Program-made: the position numbers and the translations under genes | Source: Gammaproteobacteria bacterium | GTDB lineage: Bacteria; Pseudomonadota; Gammaproteobacteria; JAKDMP01 | Reading direction: 5' to 3' | Length of the DNA stretch: 37,940 bases | NCBI GenBank assembly: GCA_027018875.1 | Contig: JALUYA010000046.1 | Span: forward strand, 1-37,940 | Notes under the pieces: model-generated | Database searches by the model: none | What the model saw: the letters and a program-made list of their open reading frames with translations, nothing else | What the model was told of the DNA's origin: nothing | Shown here: in pieces, positions 25,407-33,434 of the stretch | Layout of the letters: each line of letters opens with the position of its first letter | Position numbering within the stretch: the first letter of the stretch is position 1

Positions 25407-26321
25407 ATGGACTTTCTCGGCTTGGCGTTCAACTCCCCCCTGGTGTTGCTCTCCGGTTGCGTGGGGTTCGGCCACGAATACCCGCGGATTGCGGGATTCT
25501 CCCACACCGAAGTCGGGGCGGTCTGCCTCAAGGGAACGACCCTGCGGGCACGCCTCGGCAATCCCCCCCACCGGGTCTATGAAACTCCGATGGGTATGCT
25601 CAATGCCATTGGCTTGCAAAATCCCGGCGCCCGGGCCGTGGTCGAGCGGATCCTGCCCGGCCTCGACTTTTCCGCCACCCGCTGGATCGCCAATATCGCG
25701 GGCGCAACGGTGAAGGAATACGCCGAGGTCTGCCGCGTCTTCGACGACTCGCCGATCGACGCCATCGAGATCAATATCTCCTGCCCCAATGTCAAGGAGG
25801 GCGGCATGATATTCGGTAACTCCCCGGCGATGTCCGCCCGGGTGGTCGAGGCCTGCCGGGCCGCAACCCGAAAGCCGTTGATCACCAAGCTATCGCCCAA
25901 CCAGGCGGATATCGCCGCCAACGCCCGGCGCTGTATCGAGGCGGGCAGCGACGGGCTTGCCGTAATCAACACCCTCTCGGGCATGGCAATCGATATCGAG
26001 CACCGCCGCCCGGTCATCGGCCATGGCCAGGGTGGGTTGTCGGGTCCGGCCATTAAACCGGTCGCACTGCTAAAGGTACATCAGGTTTATGCGGTCGCCC
26101 GTCGGCACGGCATCCCGATCATCGGCCAGGGGGGTGTGGCGGACTGGCACGATGCGGTCGAATTCCTGCTTGCGGGCGCCACCGCGGTCGGCATCGGTAC
26201 GGCCCTTTTTCGCGACCCCCTGGTGTGCCGGAAAATCAATGCCGGGATACGCGACTACCTTTCCCGGCATGGCCTCACCCGGGCCTGCGAACTGACGGGG
26301 GCGCTGAATAAGGAGGTTTAA
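25407..26321 (+). CDS. pyrD: Dihydroorotate dehydrogenase, class 1B-type catalytic subunit
   Basis: A 304-residue FMN barrel enzyme oxidising dihydroorotate to orotate in pyrimidine synthesis. It begins MDFLGLAFNSPLVLLSGCVG without a membrane anchor. The active-site base is a cysteine, Cys126 in IEINISCPNVKEGG, as in class 1 enzymes; the membrane class 2 enzymes of most gammaproteobacteria use serine. INTLSGMAIDIEHRRPVIGH and GGLSGPAIKPVALLKVHQVY are typical of class 1B, which normally works with the iron-sulfur/FAD subunit PyrK. No pyrK is in the window. The start at 25407 matches the family. The frame is open upstream over the trmL gene, but that part has no family similarity. Confidence 0.9.
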   Translation: MDFLGLAFNSPLVLLSGCVGFGHEYPRIAGFSHTEVGAVCLKGTTLRARLGNPPHRVYETPMGMLNAIGLQNPGARAVVERILPGLDFSATRWIANIAGATVKEYAEVCRVFDDSPIDAIEINISCPNVKEGGMIFGNSPAMSARVVEACRAATRKPLITKLSPNQADIAANARRCIEAGSDGLAVINTLSGMAIDIEHRRPVIGHGQGGLSGPAIKPVALLKVHQVYAVARRHGIPIIGQGGVADWHDAVEFLLAGATAVGIGTALFRDPLVCRKINAGIRDYLSRHGLTRACELTGALNKEV

Positions 26322-26399
26322 CCGGTAGCCCCGACGCCGGCAGGCCTGGGGCCTGCATGAGCCGCCTCCCTGGTTACCGCCTCGGCCACGGAACAAGAA

Positions 26400-27044
26400 T
26401 CAGCGTGACGGCAAGCTGCGGCGGCTCGCCAGCCAGGCCAGGATCGGCTCCCACTGGGCCCAATCCGGCCAGGCGATATAGGCCGGCAACTCGAATACGC
26501 TCTTGCCCTCGACCGCGGCGCGAACATAATTTTGTGTCTCCCGCAATTGGCCGATGAAGGGCTCGCGGCATTTCCGCAGCCAACCTTCGAGCACGCCGGC
26601 AATACGGGTATGCTCCAACACCCGGTTAGCCACCAGTCCGATGCGCGCCTCGCGCCGCTGAACCGACGGCACCGCAACCAACTCATCGAGAAACCGGGAG
26701 GCAGCATTTATATCGATTGGCGAGGGCAGAATCGGTATCAACAGCGTTTCCGCCCGGCGTACGAGATCGGTTAGCTCCGCACCGTGCAGCCGCGCCGGGG
26801 CATCAACGATCAACACCTCGGCGGCACGGGGCAAGTGACGCAACCCCGCGTCAACCGCGTCAAGCCCGATGATCGGGGGATAGTCAGGGCTCCGCGAAGC
26901 CAGCCAATCCATGCTGCCACGTTGGGGATCGAAGTCGGCCAGCACCACCTTCGCCCCCTCGTTGGCATAATGAGCCGCAATTTGCGTGGCCAGCGTGGTT
27001 TTCCCGCAGCCACCCTTGGCATTTAGCACTAATATCGTACGCAC
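26400..27044 (-). CDS. ParA-family ATPase (orphan, no ParB neighbour)
   Basis: 214 residues. The deviant Walker A box is NAKGGCGKTTLATQIA with the signature lysine, followed by VVLADFDPQRGSMDWLASRS (switch I) and VLIVDAPARLHG (Walker B). Such ATPases use the nucleoid or membrane to position plasmids, chromosomes or protein complexes. No parB-like gene or parS repeat is nearby, so the cargo is unknown. The GTG at 27044 is chosen because GGGAG lies five to six bases upstream and the P-loop then starts about residue 10. A TTG nine codons earlier lacks a ribosome-binding site. It is divergent from dapF. Confidence 0.88.
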   Translation of the reverse strand: MRTILVLNAKGGCGKTTLATQIAAHYANEGAKVVLADFDPQRGSMDWLASRSPDYPPIIGLDAVDAGLRHLPRAAEVLIVDAPARLHGAELTDLVRRAETLLIPILPSPIDINAASRFLDELVAVPSVQRREARIGLVANRVLEHTRIAGVLEGWLRKCREPFIGQLRETQNYVRAAVEGKSVFELPAYIAWPDWAQWEPILAWLASRRSLPSR

Positions 27045-27094
27045 GGAAACTCCCGCAGGATAATTTTCCAAAGTATAGCCTGCAATGACCGCTT

Positions 27095-27127
27095 TTGCCG
27101 TATGATCCGGCTCACTGCGTCTATAAT
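27095..27127 (+). promoter_or_regulatory. Candidate promoter of dapF operon
   Basis: A perfect TATAAT at 27122-27127 with TTGCCG at 27095-27100. The 21-base spacer is long, so only the -10 is reasonably supported. It lies in the divergent gap between the parA-like gene and dapF. Confidence 0.4.
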
Positions 27128-27207
27128 TGGTTTAAGTTTACTGGAGAACCCCCATCGTCGAATTGCCTGAACGCGAGAACAGAAAGCCTGCATCCGGTAT
27201 TCGCGGC

Positions 27208-28035
27208 TTGATTTTTTGCAAAATGCATGGACTGGGCAACGATTTCATCATCATCGATGCCATGAACACCCCGTGCTCCCTCGATCCCCGGCAGATCCGC
27301 ACGCTTGCCGATCGCCATCATGGCATTGGTTTTGACCAACTCCTGATCCTGGAACCCGGCGCCCGGCCGGCGGAGTTGGGGTATCGCATCTACAATGCCG
27401 ACGGCAGCCGCGCCGGGCAATGCGGCAATGGCATGCGTTGCCTGGCCCGCTACGCCTGCGAGCAGAACTACCTGGACGGTAAGACACTCATTTTCAATGA
27501 TGGACATCGCCGGGTCGAGGCCCGGATCGTGCCTGGCGGCCTGGTGACCATCAATATGGATCCTCCGCTGCTCACCCCGGCCGTCATCCCCTTCCTCGCC
27601 CCCCGCCAGGCACCCGGCTATGCCCTGGAAGTCAACGGACTTAACGTCGAGATCGGCGCGGTCTCGATGGGCAACCCGCATGCCATACTCAAAGTGGAGA
27701 ATCTCGCCGCGGCCCCGGTAACGGAACTGGGGGCGGCGATCGAGACCCATCCCCTGTTTCCCGAGCGCACCAACGTGGAGTTTCTCGAATTACGCGCTCC
27801 CAACCACATTGGCCTACGCGTCTGGGAACGCGGCACCGGAGAAACCCTGGCCTGTGGCAGCGGCGCCTGTGCGGCGGTGGTATGGGGTCGAATCAAGGGT
27901 TGGCTAGAATCCGAGGTTCAGGTTGAACTACCCGGCGGCAGTCTCAAGGTCTCCTGGAAAGGCCCCGGAGAAAGTGTCTGGATGACCGGCCCCGCGGTTC
28001 GTGTATTCCAAGGAGAGCTATATGACCGGCAATAA
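27208..28035 (+). CDS. dapF: Diaminopimelate epimerase DapF
   Basis: A 275-residue enzyme converting LL- to meso-diaminopimelate for lysine and peptidoglycan. The two catalytic cysteines, numbered from the TTG at 27208, are Cys72 (SRAGQCGNGMRCLA) and Cys216 (LACGSGACAAVVWG). The N-terminus is FCKMHGLGNDFIIIDAMNTP. The start is uncertain: TTG at 27208 gives the usual length, TTG at 27163 adds 15 residues, and an ATC at 27154 sits seven bases after GGAG. No in-frame ATG occurs before the conserved KMHGLGND. The 3' end overlaps the DUF484 gene by 14 bases. Confidence 0.93.
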   Translation: MIFCKMHGLGNDFIIIDAMNTPCSLDPRQIRTLADRHHGIGFDQLLILEPGARPAELGYRIYNADGSRAGQCGNGMRCLARYACEQNYLDGKTLIFNDGHRRVEARIVPGGLVTINMDPPLLTPAVIPFLAPRQAPGYALEVNGLNVEIGAVSMGNPHAILKVENLAAAPVTELGAAIETHPLFPERTNVEFLELRAPNHIGLRVWERGTGETLACGSGACAAVVWGRIKGWLESEVQVELPGGSLKVSWKGPGESVWMTGPAVRVFQGELYDRQ

Positions 28036-28711
28036 CCACCCGGACCCTGGAGCCGAGCTTTCGCCGCAGGCAATTGCCGATTACCTTTTGGCCCACCCGG
28101 ATTTCTTCCGCCAGCGCCGCAAGCTCCTGACCCAGCTTAGCATTCCCCATCCTTCCGGTGGCGCCGTTTCCCTGCTAGAGCGCCAGGTGGAAGTGCTGCG
28201 CCAGAAAAATCATCAACTGGAACGGCGCCTGGTGGATTGGATGGAGGTCGCCCGCGAAAACGACCACCTGCTGGCCCGGTTGCACAACCTCGCCACCGCC
28301 CTGCTGGAAAGCTCCGATGCATCCGCCCGACTGAGCATACTCAAGGAACGGCTCTGCGCCGAGTTCGAGATCAGTGCCGTAGATATCCTGATCTATCTCG
28401 ATGCGCCGCTGCGGATCCCTGCCGATATCCGACGGATCGCCCGCGATACCTTGCGCCTGGATGGTCTGGCCCAGTTACTGCACACTCACCCCGTGTGTCG
28501 GGAATTGTCCCAATCCCGCCGGCAAAGCCTCTTCCCGGGGAACACCCAACTCGCATCGGCCGCCTTTGTCCCGCTTGGCCCAAATGGAGACTGGGGGTTT
28601 ATCGCCCTGGCGAGTGATAAGGCCGGGCATTTCCACCCCGGTCTCGATACCACCTACCTGACCCGGCTCGGCACACTGGCAAGCGCCGCGGTAAGCGCAC
28701 TCCGGCAATGA
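28022..28711 (+). CDS. DUF484 family protein
   Basis: A 229-residue protein of the DUF484 family, which has a GAF-like fold and sits between dapF and xerC in most gammaproteobacteria. It has IADYLLAHPDFFRQRRKLL near residue 20, a coiled coil around SLLERQVEVLRQKNHQLERR (45-80), and a C-terminal GAF-like half. Its function is unknown; conserved position suggests a link to cell-wall supply or chromosome resolution, but that is only inference. AAGGAG precedes the ATG at 28022 within dapF. The stop overlaps the xerC start as ATGA. Confidence 0.92.
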   Translation: MTGNNHPDPGAELSPQAIADYLLAHPDFFRQRRKLLTQLSIPHPSGGAVSLLERQVEVLRQKNHQLERRLVDWMEVARENDHLLARLHNLATALLESSDASARLSILKERLCAEFEISAVDILIYLDAPLRIPADIRRIARDTLRLDGLAQLLHTHPVCRELSQSRRQSLFPGNTQLASAAFVPLGPNGDWGFIALASDKAGHFHPGLDTTYLTRLGTLASAAVSALRQ

Positions 28712-29643
28712 CTCCCCAATCCGACGCGACGCGCGAGCGTTTTCTCGATCACCTGACCCGGATCCGACGCCTGTCCCGCCACACCGTGGCGGCCTATCGC
28801 CGCGACCTGGAAACATTGGCCCGGTGGTGCACGGCGGCCGGCATCACCACTTGGGGCGACCTCACCCCCGCCGCCCTGACCCGCTACCTTGCCGAGCGCC
28901 ATCACCGCGGGATCAGCGCCCGGAGCCTTGCCCGTACCCTCGCGGCACTGCGTACCTTCTCCCGCTGGTCACTACGCCACGAAGCTTGGCCCACCAACCC
29001 CACCCGTGGGGTACGGGCACCTAAAAGCGTACGTCGCCTGCCACCTTGTCTCGACGTGGACGAAACCGCACGGCTGGTGGAAATCGACTCCTCCACCAGT
29101 CTCGAGGCCTGCCGTGATCGGGCCATACTGGAGTTGTTCTACTCTTCCGGGCTGCGGTTGGGTGAACTTGCCGCACTCGATCTCGGTGATATCGACCTCG
29201 GCGAACGACTGGTCCGAGTCACGGGCAAGGGCAGCAAGAGCCGCATCGTGCCGGTGGGTCACAAGGCTCAAGCCGCCATTCAGGTCTGGCTGCAGCGGCG
29301 AGCGGAAATTGCCGCCCCCGGTGAACCGGCCATTTTCGTTACCCGCCGCGGCGGACGCATGGCCCACCGCTCGATCGAGGCCCGTCTCGCCCATTGGGGA
29401 CACCGCCGCGGGCTAAACCGTCGGATACACCCTCACCTGCTGCGCCACGCATTTGCCACCCACCTGCTCGAATCCAGCGGCGACCTGTGTGCGGTACAGG
29501 AACTGCTGGGACATGCAAGCCTCGCTACCACCCAGATTTACACCCACCTTGATTTTCAACATCTTGCCCACACTTATGACCAGGCACACCCGCGTGCTCA
29601 ACGCCAACATGACGGCGACAAGATTGACCGCCGGGAACCCTGA
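28708..29643 (+). CDS. xerC: Site-specific tyrosine recombinase XerC
   Basis: A 311-residue recombinase that, with XerD, resolves chromosome dimers at dif. The core-binding SAM-like domain covers about residues 10-95 (LSRHTVAAYRRDLETLARWC). The catalytic domain shows Arg in YSSGLRLGELAALD, Lys in VTGKGSKSRIVPVG, His/Arg in HPHLLRHAFATHLL, His in LLGHASLATTQIY and the nucleophile Tyr in QIYTHLD. Its place after dapF-DUF484 separates it from XerD and from the integron-type recombinase at the right edge. It overlaps DUF484 by four bases. Confidence 0.95.
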   Translation: MTPQSDATRERFLDHLTRIRRLSRHTVAAYRRDLETLARWCTAAGITTWGDLTPAALTRYLAERHHRGISARSLARTLAALRTFSRWSLRHEAWPTNPTRGVRAPKSVRRLPPCLDVDETARLVEIDSSTSLEACRDRAILELFYSSGLRLGELAALDLGDIDLGERLVRVTGKGSKSRIVPVGHKAQAAIQVWLQRRAEIAAPGEPAIFVTRRGGRMAHRSIEARLAHWGHRRGLNRRIHPHLLRHAFATHLLESSGDLCAVQELLGHASLATTQIYTHLDFQHLAHTYDQAHPRAQRQHDGDKIDRREP

Positions 29644-29709
29644 GCCAAGTTGCCGTGTGGGCAGCGCCTCGCGCAAGCAACGAACTTACCCACCAAGGGG
29701 ACGGACACT

Positions 29710-30264
29710 ATGGATCAATACCACGGCACCACCATCCTTTGCGTACGCCGCGACGGGATAGTGGCAATGGCAGGCGACGGCCAGGTTTCGATGGGCGACA
29801 CCATTCTCAAAGGCAATGCCCGCAAGGTTCGACGCCTCGCCGACGGACGGGTGCTGGCGGGGTTCGCCGGGGGTACCGCCGATGCCTTCACCCTGGCCGA
29901 GCGCTTTGAAGGCGAGTTGGAGCGGGTAAGCGGCAACCTGACCCGTGCCGCGGTGGCGCTCGCCCGCGAGTGGCGCAGCGACCGGGTGCTGCGCCGGCTG
30001 GAGGCCCTGCTGGCGGTAGCCGATACCGAAACCTCGTTGCTGATTTCCGGCAACGGCGATGTTATCGAACCCGAAGACGGCATGATAGCGATCGGCTCCG
30101 GCGGTGCCTACGCCCTGGCCGCCGCCCGGGCCTTGATCCGGGAGTCCCAACTGCCCGCTCCCGCCATCGCCCGCACCGCATTGACAATCGCCGGTGAAAT
30201 CTGCGTTTATACCAATGCCCACCTGACCCTCGAGACCCTGACCACGGAGACCCCGCATGAGTGA
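29710..30264 (+). CDS. hslV: ATP-dependent protease proteolytic subunit HslV
   Basis: A 184-residue peptidase of the HslUV two-component proteasome-like machine. The N-terminal threonine nucleophile is Thr7 in [16 protein letters not shown], so removal of a six-residue propeptide is expected, whereas E. coli HslV loses only Met. [32 protein letters not shown] and [14 protein letters not shown] are family motifs. AAGGGG precedes the ATG. The stop overlaps the hslU start by eight bases. Confidence 0.96.
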   Translation: MDQYHGTTILCVRRDGIVAMAGDGQVSMGDTILKGNARKVRRLADGRVLAGFAGGTADAFTLAERFEGELERVSGNLTRAAVALAREWRSDRVLRRLEALLAVADTETSLLISGNGDVIEPEDGMIAIGSGGAYALAAARALIRESQLPAPAIARTALTIAGEICVYTNAHLTLETLTTETPHE

Positions 30265-31606
30265 AACCATGACCCCGCGCGAAATCGTCGCGGAACTCGA
30301 CCGCTATATCGTCGGCCAGGAGGCGGCTAAGCGGGCGGTTGCGTTAGCCTTGCGTGACCGCTGGCGGCGGATGCAGCTGCCTCGCGAATTACGCACCGAA
30401 GTCATGCCTAAAAACATCCTGATGATCGGCCCGACCGGCGTTGGCAAGACCGAAATTGCCCGGCGGCTCGCAAACCTGGCCGATGCCCCCTTTCTCAAGG
30501 TCGAGGCGACTAAATTTACCGAAGTGGGCTATGTGGGACGTGAAGTGGACTCGATCATTCGCGATTTAGTGGAAACCGCGGTAAAAACGGCTCGCCGCCG
30601 CGCGCTGACCGCGGTCCACATACGGGCCCAGGAAAGTGCCGAGGAACGCCTACTGGATGCGCTCTTGCCCCGCAGCTCCAACCCGGTTGGATTCGCCAAT
30701 GAACCCGCTCCACCCAACCCCGCTCATAACGAGACCCGCAACAAGCTCCGGACATTACTGCGCGAGGGAAAACTCGACGGACGCGAGGTTGAAGTGGAAA
30801 TCAGCCCCCCCCAGGCGGGATTCGAAATCATGGCGCCGCCCGGAATGGAAGAGATGACCGGCCAGCTCGAAAACATGTTCCGCGGCATCTCCGGACAACG
30901 GCGTGAAAAACGCCGGGTCAAGGTAGCCGAGGCCCGCAGCCTGCTCGAAGACGACGAGGCGACAAAACTCGTCAATGAAGACGACATCAAAAATGAAGCG
31001 GTGCGCCAATGCGAGGAAAACGGAATCGTATTCATCGATGAAATCGACAAAGTCGCCCGCAGAGCCGGCGAAAACACCGGCACCGATGTCTCCCGCGAAG
31101 GCGTGCAGCGCGACCTGCTGCCCCTGGTCGAGGGCTCCACGGTCAATACCCGTTACGGCATGGTGCGAACCGACCATATCTTGTTTATTGCCTCGGGAGC
31201 CTTTCACGTCACCAAGCCTTCGGACCTGATCCCTGAGCTGCAGGGCCGCCTACCGATCCGAGTCGAACTGAGTGCCCTCAGCGTCGAGGATTTCGTCCGC
31301 ATTCTGACCGAGCCCAAGGCCGCGCTCACCAAACAGTATGTCGCTATGCTTGCGACCGAAGGGGTGCAGCTACGCTTCACCACCGACGGAGTACGCCGGA
31401 TTGCCGAGCTGGCCCATCAGTTGAATGAGCATACCGAAAACATCGGTGCCCGGCGGCTGCAGACCGCCATGCAGCGACTGCTGGAAAACCTTTCCTTTGT
31501 CGCCCCCGACCGCTCGGGAAGCGAGGTGGAGGTGAATGCGGCCTATGTCGATGAACAGCTTGCGGATTTAGTCGAAGATGAAGACCTCTCCCGTTACATC
31601 CTTTGA
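30257..31606 (+). CDS. hslU: HslUV protease ATPase subunit HslU
   Basis: A 449-residue AAA+ unfoldase that feeds substrates to HslV. It begins [20 protein letters not shown]. Walker A is GPTGVGKT (58-65), Walker B is IVFIDEIDK near 260, and the pore loop follows in [19 protein letters not shown]. The inserted I-domain lies at about 110-240, and the C-terminus ends EDLSRYIL, the tail that docks into HslV. It overlaps hslV, so expression is coupled. Confidence 0.97.
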   Translation: MSETMTPREIVAELDRYIVGQEAAKRAVALALRDRWRRMQLPRELRTEVMPKNILMIGPTGVGKTEIARRLANLADAPFLKVEATKFTEVGYVGREVDSIIRDLVETAVKTARRRALTAVHIRAQESAEERLLDALLPRSSNPVGFANEPAPPNPAHNETRNKLRTLLREGKLDGREVEVEISPPQAGFEIMAPPGMEEMTGQLENMFRGISGQRREKRRVKVAEARSLLEDDEATKLVNEDDIKNEAVRQCEENGIVFIDEIDKVARRAGENTGTDVSREGVQRDLLPLVEGSTVNTRYGMVRTDHILFIASGAFHVTKPSDLIPELQGRLPIRVELSALSVEDFVRILTEPKAALTKQYVAMLATEGVQLRFTTDGVRRIAELAHQLNEHTENIGARRLQTAMQRLLENLSFVAPDRSGSEVEVNAAYVDEQLADLVEDEDLSRYIL

Positions 31607-31668
31607 ATTCGCCCGAACCCCATGGCCGGCGGCAACCCCCGGCATCAAATCCCAGCCGCGAGAAACTC

Positions 31669-32034
31669 ATGCAATCCCCGCCCCCTATCCATCCCCCGCG
31701 TCCCGTTGAAATTCGCGCCCGCCGCGCGGAACGGGAGCTGTTCCTGCGCTTCGACGATGGGGTGGAATACCACCTGCCCTTCGAATATCTGCGGGTATTC
31801 TCCCCCTCGGCCGAGGTAACCGGACACGGCAAGCCGCGGCTGCTCATATCCGGTAAGGAAAATGTCGGTATCCGGGCGATCGAACCCGTTGGTCAATACG
31901 CGATCTGTATCATTTTTGACGATGGCCATGACTCGGGGCTGTATTCCTGGCGGCTACTGCGCGAGCTGGGGGAAAACTTCGAATCCCTCTGGCCGGCCTA
32001 TCAAAAGCGCCTGGCGCATGCGCTGGGACACTGA
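31669..32034 (+). CDS. DUF971 protein (gamma-butyrobetaine hydroxylase N-terminal-like)
   Basis: A 121-residue protein with the DUF971 domain: FLRFDDGVEYHLPFEYLRVF, GIRAIEPVGQYAICIIFDDG and HDSGLYSWRLLRELGENF. This domain is also found at the N-terminus of gamma-butyrobetaine hydroxylase and in iron-sulfur carrier proteins. Stand-alone forms occur between hslVU and ubiE in many gammaproteobacteria, with no proven role. The ATG at 31669 is chosen; a TTG at 31603 inside the hslU stop region would add 22 low-complexity residues. Confidence 0.88.
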   Translation: MQSPPPIHPPRPVEIRARRAERELFLRFDDGVEYHLPFEYLRVFSPSAEVTGHGKPRLLISGKENVGIRAIEPVGQYAICIIFDDGHDSGLYSWRLLRELGENFESLWPAYQKRLAHALGH

Positions 32035-32094
32035 AATTCCCAGTCACCCCTTCATGTCCCGTAAAATGAGATGTTTCCGCTCTCCGGGTCGTAC

Positions 32095-32838
32095 ATGATG
32101 GAAGAGACAACGGATTTCGGGTACCGCCAGGTTCCGCCCGAGGTAAAGACCCAACTGGTACGCGCCGTATTCGAATCGGTAGCGTCGCGCTATGACCTGA
32201 TGAACGACTTGATGTCATTCGGGTTACACCGGCTGTGGAAGCGTTTCGCGTTGCTTCATACCGGGTTGCGCCCCGGCAACCGGGCGCTCGACTTGGCAGG
32301 GGGGACGGGTGACCTCGCCCGCCTCATGACTCGCCAGGTCGGCCCCGAAGGCGAAGTGATACTGACCGACATCAATCCGGCCATGCTTACCCAGGGACGC
32401 GGCAAGCTACTCGATGCCGGGCTCGGCGGCCGGCTCCATTACGCCGTCGCCAATGCCGAGATTCTGCCTTTCCCCGATAATCATTTCCAATGCGTAACGA
32501 TTGGATTCGGGCTGCGCAATGTAACCCGCAAGGAAAGCGCGTTAGCGGAAATTCAGCGAGTACTGGCGCCGGGTGGCCGGGCGTTGGTGCTCGAGTTTTC
32601 CCGTCCCTATGGCCCGATTCGCCGCCCTTACGACCTCTATTCCTTCAGCGTGTTGCCTCGGCTCGGCCGCTACGTTGCCCGCGATGAATCCAGTTACCGC
32701 TACCTGGCCGAATCGATCCGCCGCCATCCGGACCAAAAGACGCTCAAGGCGATGATGCAAACCGCGGGACTGGAGCGCGTGCGGTACTACAACCTGGCCT
32801 CGGGCATCGTCGCCGTACATTTAGGGTGGAAACTATGA
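32095..32838 (+). CDS. ubiE: Ubiquinone/menaquinone C-methyltransferase UbiE
   Basis: A 247-residue class I methyltransferase that adds the C-methyl group in ubiquinone (and menaquinone) synthesis. The N-terminal [20 protein letters not shown] and [18 protein letters not shown] are diagnostic. The SAM-binding loop is [14 protein letters not shown], and [20 protein letters not shown] lies in the core. Tandem ATGs at 32095 and 32098 are both possible, and an earlier ATG at 32071 is less likely. The stop overlaps the ubiJ start as ATGA, and the order ubiE-ubiJ-ubiB is conserved. Confidence 0.95.
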   Translation: MMEETTDFGYRQVPPEVKTQLVRAVFESVASRYDLMNDLMSFGLHRLWKRFALLHTGLRPGNRALDLAGGTGDLARLMTRQVGPEGEVILTDINPAMLTQGRGKLLDAGLGGRLHYAVANAEILPFPDNHFQCVTIGFGLRNVTRKESALAEIQRVLAPGGRALVLEFSRPYGPIRRPYDLYSFSVLPRLGRYVARDESSYRYLAESIRRHPDQKTLKAMMQTAGLERVRYYNLASGIVAVHLGWKL

Positions 32839-33434
32839 ACGCTTCCAAATCGCTTCCACGGCTGCTGCTGGAGCCGCTCGAACGCATTCTCAATGCCGCC
32901 TTCGCCGCCGATCCGGTTGCCCAGCGCGGCTTATCCGAGCTAGACGGCCGCCAGTTCCTTGTCGAGATAGAGGATCTGCGCCTGATCGTTTCGATTACCA
33001 TTCAAGCTCGGGAACTCCATCTGGCCGGGTCCCTCGAAAATCCCCAAGCGACGGTTCGCGGACACCTGGGAAACCTAGCCGCGGCCGCCCGTAGCGGCAA
33101 CCCTCGCGGGCTGGATGTAAGTGGCGATGCCGAGTTGGTGCAAGGCCTGGCCCACCTCATGGCACGGGTTCCTCGCGCGGCTTGGGAAAGCATTTCCCAG
33201 CGTTTGGGTGATGGGCCGGCCCACGTGCTGGAACGTACCGCCGGCACCCTCTTCGCCCTTCTCAAAGACACTCGGCAACGGCTGGGAACCCAAGCCGGAG
33301 AATACCTCCAATATGAAACGCGGTTGCTGCCTTCGCGCGAAGAGATCGAGACCTTTTTCACCGAGGTTGAAAAACTTCGCGACGATGTTGAACGCCTAGG
33401 TAAACGCATCGAGCGGCTGGATCGTGGCGGATGA
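32835..33434 (+). CDS. ubiJ: Ubiquinone biosynthesis accessory factor UbiJ
   Basis: A 199-residue protein with an N-terminal SCP2-like lipid-binding domain (about residues 10-120, including [14 protein letters not shown] and [15 protein letters not shown]) and a C-terminal charged coiled coil ([20 protein letters not shown]). UbiJ binds ubiquinone intermediates and holds the soluble Ubi complex together with UbiK. The assignment relies on fold, length and its position between ubiE and ubiB, both overlapped by ATGA. Confidence 0.92.
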   Translation: MNASKSLPRLLLEPLERILNAAFAADPVAQRGLSELDGRQFLVEIEDLRLIVSITIQARELHLAGSLENPQATVRGHLGNLAAAARSGNPRGLDVSGDAELVQGLAHLMARVPRAAWESISQRLGDGPAHVLERTAGTLFALLKDTRQRLGTQAGEYLQYETRLLPSREEIETFFTEVEKLRDDVERLGKRIERLDRGG

